Shown: positions 56,597-57,397 of the stretch, piece after piece
Position numbering within the stretch: position 1 is the stretch's first letter
How the letters are laid out: each line of letters starts with the position of its first letter
From: Alphaproteobacteria bacterium
Lineage (GTDB): Bacteria; Pseudomonadota; Alphaproteobacteria; Micropepsales; Micropepsaceae
Reading direction: 5' to 3'
NCBI GenBank assembly: GCA_025361185.1
Contig: JANYAR010000121.1
Location: 1 to 57,397, forward strand
Length of the DNA stretch: 57,397 bases
Translations under genes and position numbers: made by a program
Notes under the pieces: model-generated
The model's database searches: none
What the model was told of the DNA's origin: nothing
Seen by the model: the letters and a program-made list of their open reading frames with translations, nothing else

Positions 56597-57045
56597 TGAT
56601 TCTCGGACTCGGAAACGACCTGATCGACATTCGCCGCATCGAAAAAACCATCGCGACGCACGGCGAACGGTTCCTGAGCAGGATCTATACCGGTATCGAG
56701 CGCGCCAAGTCCGACCGCCGTGCGCAGCGCGCCGCCTCCTATGCCAAGCGCTTTGCCGCCAAGGAGGCCTGCGCCAAGGCGCTGGGAACCGGACTGCACC
56801 AGGGCGTCTATTGGCGCGACATGGGGGTGGTCAACCTGCCAAGCGGCAAGCCGACCATGGCCTTGACCGGCGGGGCCCTGAAAAGACTGGAAAAAATCAC
56901 CCCGCCGGGCCACCGGGCGCAGATCGACCTGACCATCACCGATGACTTCCCCTTGGCCCAGGCCATTGTGATTATTTCGGCAATTCCCTTGGTTGATTTT
57001 GGGGAAATTCCCGGGCGGATTTCAGGGGGATTTGAGGGTGATTAA
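56596..57045 (+). CDS. acpS: holo-[acyl-carrier-protein] synthase
   Basis: It transfers phosphopantetheine from CoA to acyl carrier protein. The 149-residue protein has the Mg-binding [14 protein letters not shown] and the [17 protein letters not shown] motif. The last ten residues run past the usual family end. It is coupled to pdxJ (TAATG). Confidence 0.95.
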   Translation: MILGLGNDLIDIRRIEKTIATHGERFLSRIYTGIERAKSDRRAQRAASYAKRFAAKEACAKALGTGLHQGVYWRDMGVVNLPSGKPTMALTGGALKRLEKITPPGHRAQIDLTITDDFPLAQAIVIISAIPLVDFGEIPGRISGGFEGD

Positions 57046-57072
57046 AGATTAAGCCCGTAAATCCTTGACAGC

Positions 57073-57093
57073 GGGGCCCTTCGCCCCCTTTTT
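57073..57093 (+). terminator. possible terminator between acpS and lepB
   Basis: Arms GGGGC and GCCCC around CCTTC, then C and TTTTT. The stem is short, so it may only attenuate read-through. It lies 27 bp after acpS and 28 bp before lepB. Confidence 0.55.
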
Positions 57094-57121
57094 GTCGCGC
57101 CAAGCAAATCGGACGGATCAG

Positions 57122-57397
57122 ATGACGGACAGCAAGACGGTGACCAAGCAGCAACAGGGCGAAACCTGGGGGGAGCTTGCCAAGACGGTGATCTATGCCG
57201 GCCTGATCGCCATCGTGATCCGCACCTTCCTGTTCCAGCCTTTCAACATTCCCTCGGGCTCGATGGAGAACACGCTGCTGGTCGGCGATTATCTGTTCGT
57301 GGAAAAATTCTCCTATGGCTATAGCCGCTATACCTTTCCGTTCGGCGCCTGGCCTTTTGGCTCGCAGATGCATGGCCGCTTCATGGCAAGCGAGCCG
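57122..57397 (+). CDS. lepB: signal peptidase I, 5' part (cut by window end)
   Basis: The inner-membrane protease that removes signal peptides. Ninety-two codons are present. A hydrophobic segment at about 22-38 precedes [20 protein letters not shown], where Ser47 is the nucleophile (box B). The catalytic Lys would lie beyond the window edge. The order acpS-lepB is typical for Alphaproteobacteria. Confidence 0.95.
   Translation, partial: MTDSKTVTKQQQGETWGELAKTVIYAGLIAIVIRTFLFQPFNIPSGSMENTLLVGDYLFVEKFSYGYSRYTFPFGAWPFGSQMHGRFMASEP

Overview
The window is chromosomal DNA of a GC-rich Alphaproteobacterium. The evidence is the gene order: ubiB/ubiE facing mutM, an enoyl-CoA hydratase, rpsT, dnaA, dnaN, recF and gyrB; then pyrB-pyrC-plsY-dprA-topA-rnr-rpmG; gatCAB; and rpoZ-rsh-pyrE-pdxJ-acpS-lepB. 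A Micropepsaceae/Rhizomicrobium-like or Rhodospirillales-like member fits, but I cannot fix the family without a tree. Almost everything is housekeeping DNA. I saw no prophage, insertion sequence, tRNA, rRNA or CRISPR array.

Layout. Bases 190-7106 hold an ABC-2 exporter pair, an IalB-like secreted protein, rlmN, argG, a methyltransferase, an outer-membrane protein and a DUF4236/SH3 protein. Bases 7285-14932 are the leftward replication block rpsT, rhodanese, dnaA, dnaN, recF, gyrB. Bases 15016-18983 carry enoyl-CoA hydratase, mutM, and the ubiquinone genes ubiE-ubiB. Bases 18966-24726 hold a MATE exporter, a glycerophosphodiesterase, a tiny membrane protein, and the leftward group coaBC-dut-Rrf2 regulator-cysK. 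Bases 25095-29210 are a three-gene glycerolipid-like cluster (GlpD, lipid-kinase-like, alkyl-DHAP-synthase-like). Bases 29246-39474 are rpmG, rnr, topA, satP, dprA, plsY, pyrC-like and pyrB. Bases 39519-41630 are a small secreted protein, an MFS transporter and ruvX. Bases 41718-45000 are gatCAB. The rest holds a lysine-rich microprotein, a GST, a Sel1 protein, a soluble lytic transglycosylase, dapA, smpB, a PH-domain protein, a uracil-DNA glycosylase, folK and the rpoZ-rsh-pyrE-pdxJ-acpS-lepB block. lepB runs off the right edge.

Most notable observations. (1) dnaN, an essential gene, has an in-frame TAA at codon 22 while the reading frame on both sides matches the family. (2) A mosaic family of palindromic intergenic repeats recurs at least seven times, usually starting at the stop codon of the upstream gene, and one copy seems to form the C-terminus of PdxJ. 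(3) The PyrC next to PyrB lacks the catalytic metal ligands and so looks like a structural pseudo-dihydroorotase. Two tandem 14-bp duplications separate the two genes. (4) Two proteins of the GlpD cluster have family folds but degenerate active-site motifs. (5) A 23-residue Lys/Ala microprotein sits behind a 236-bp AT-rich region full of dyads. That region shares two motifs with the 478-bp AT-rich region upstream of dnaA.
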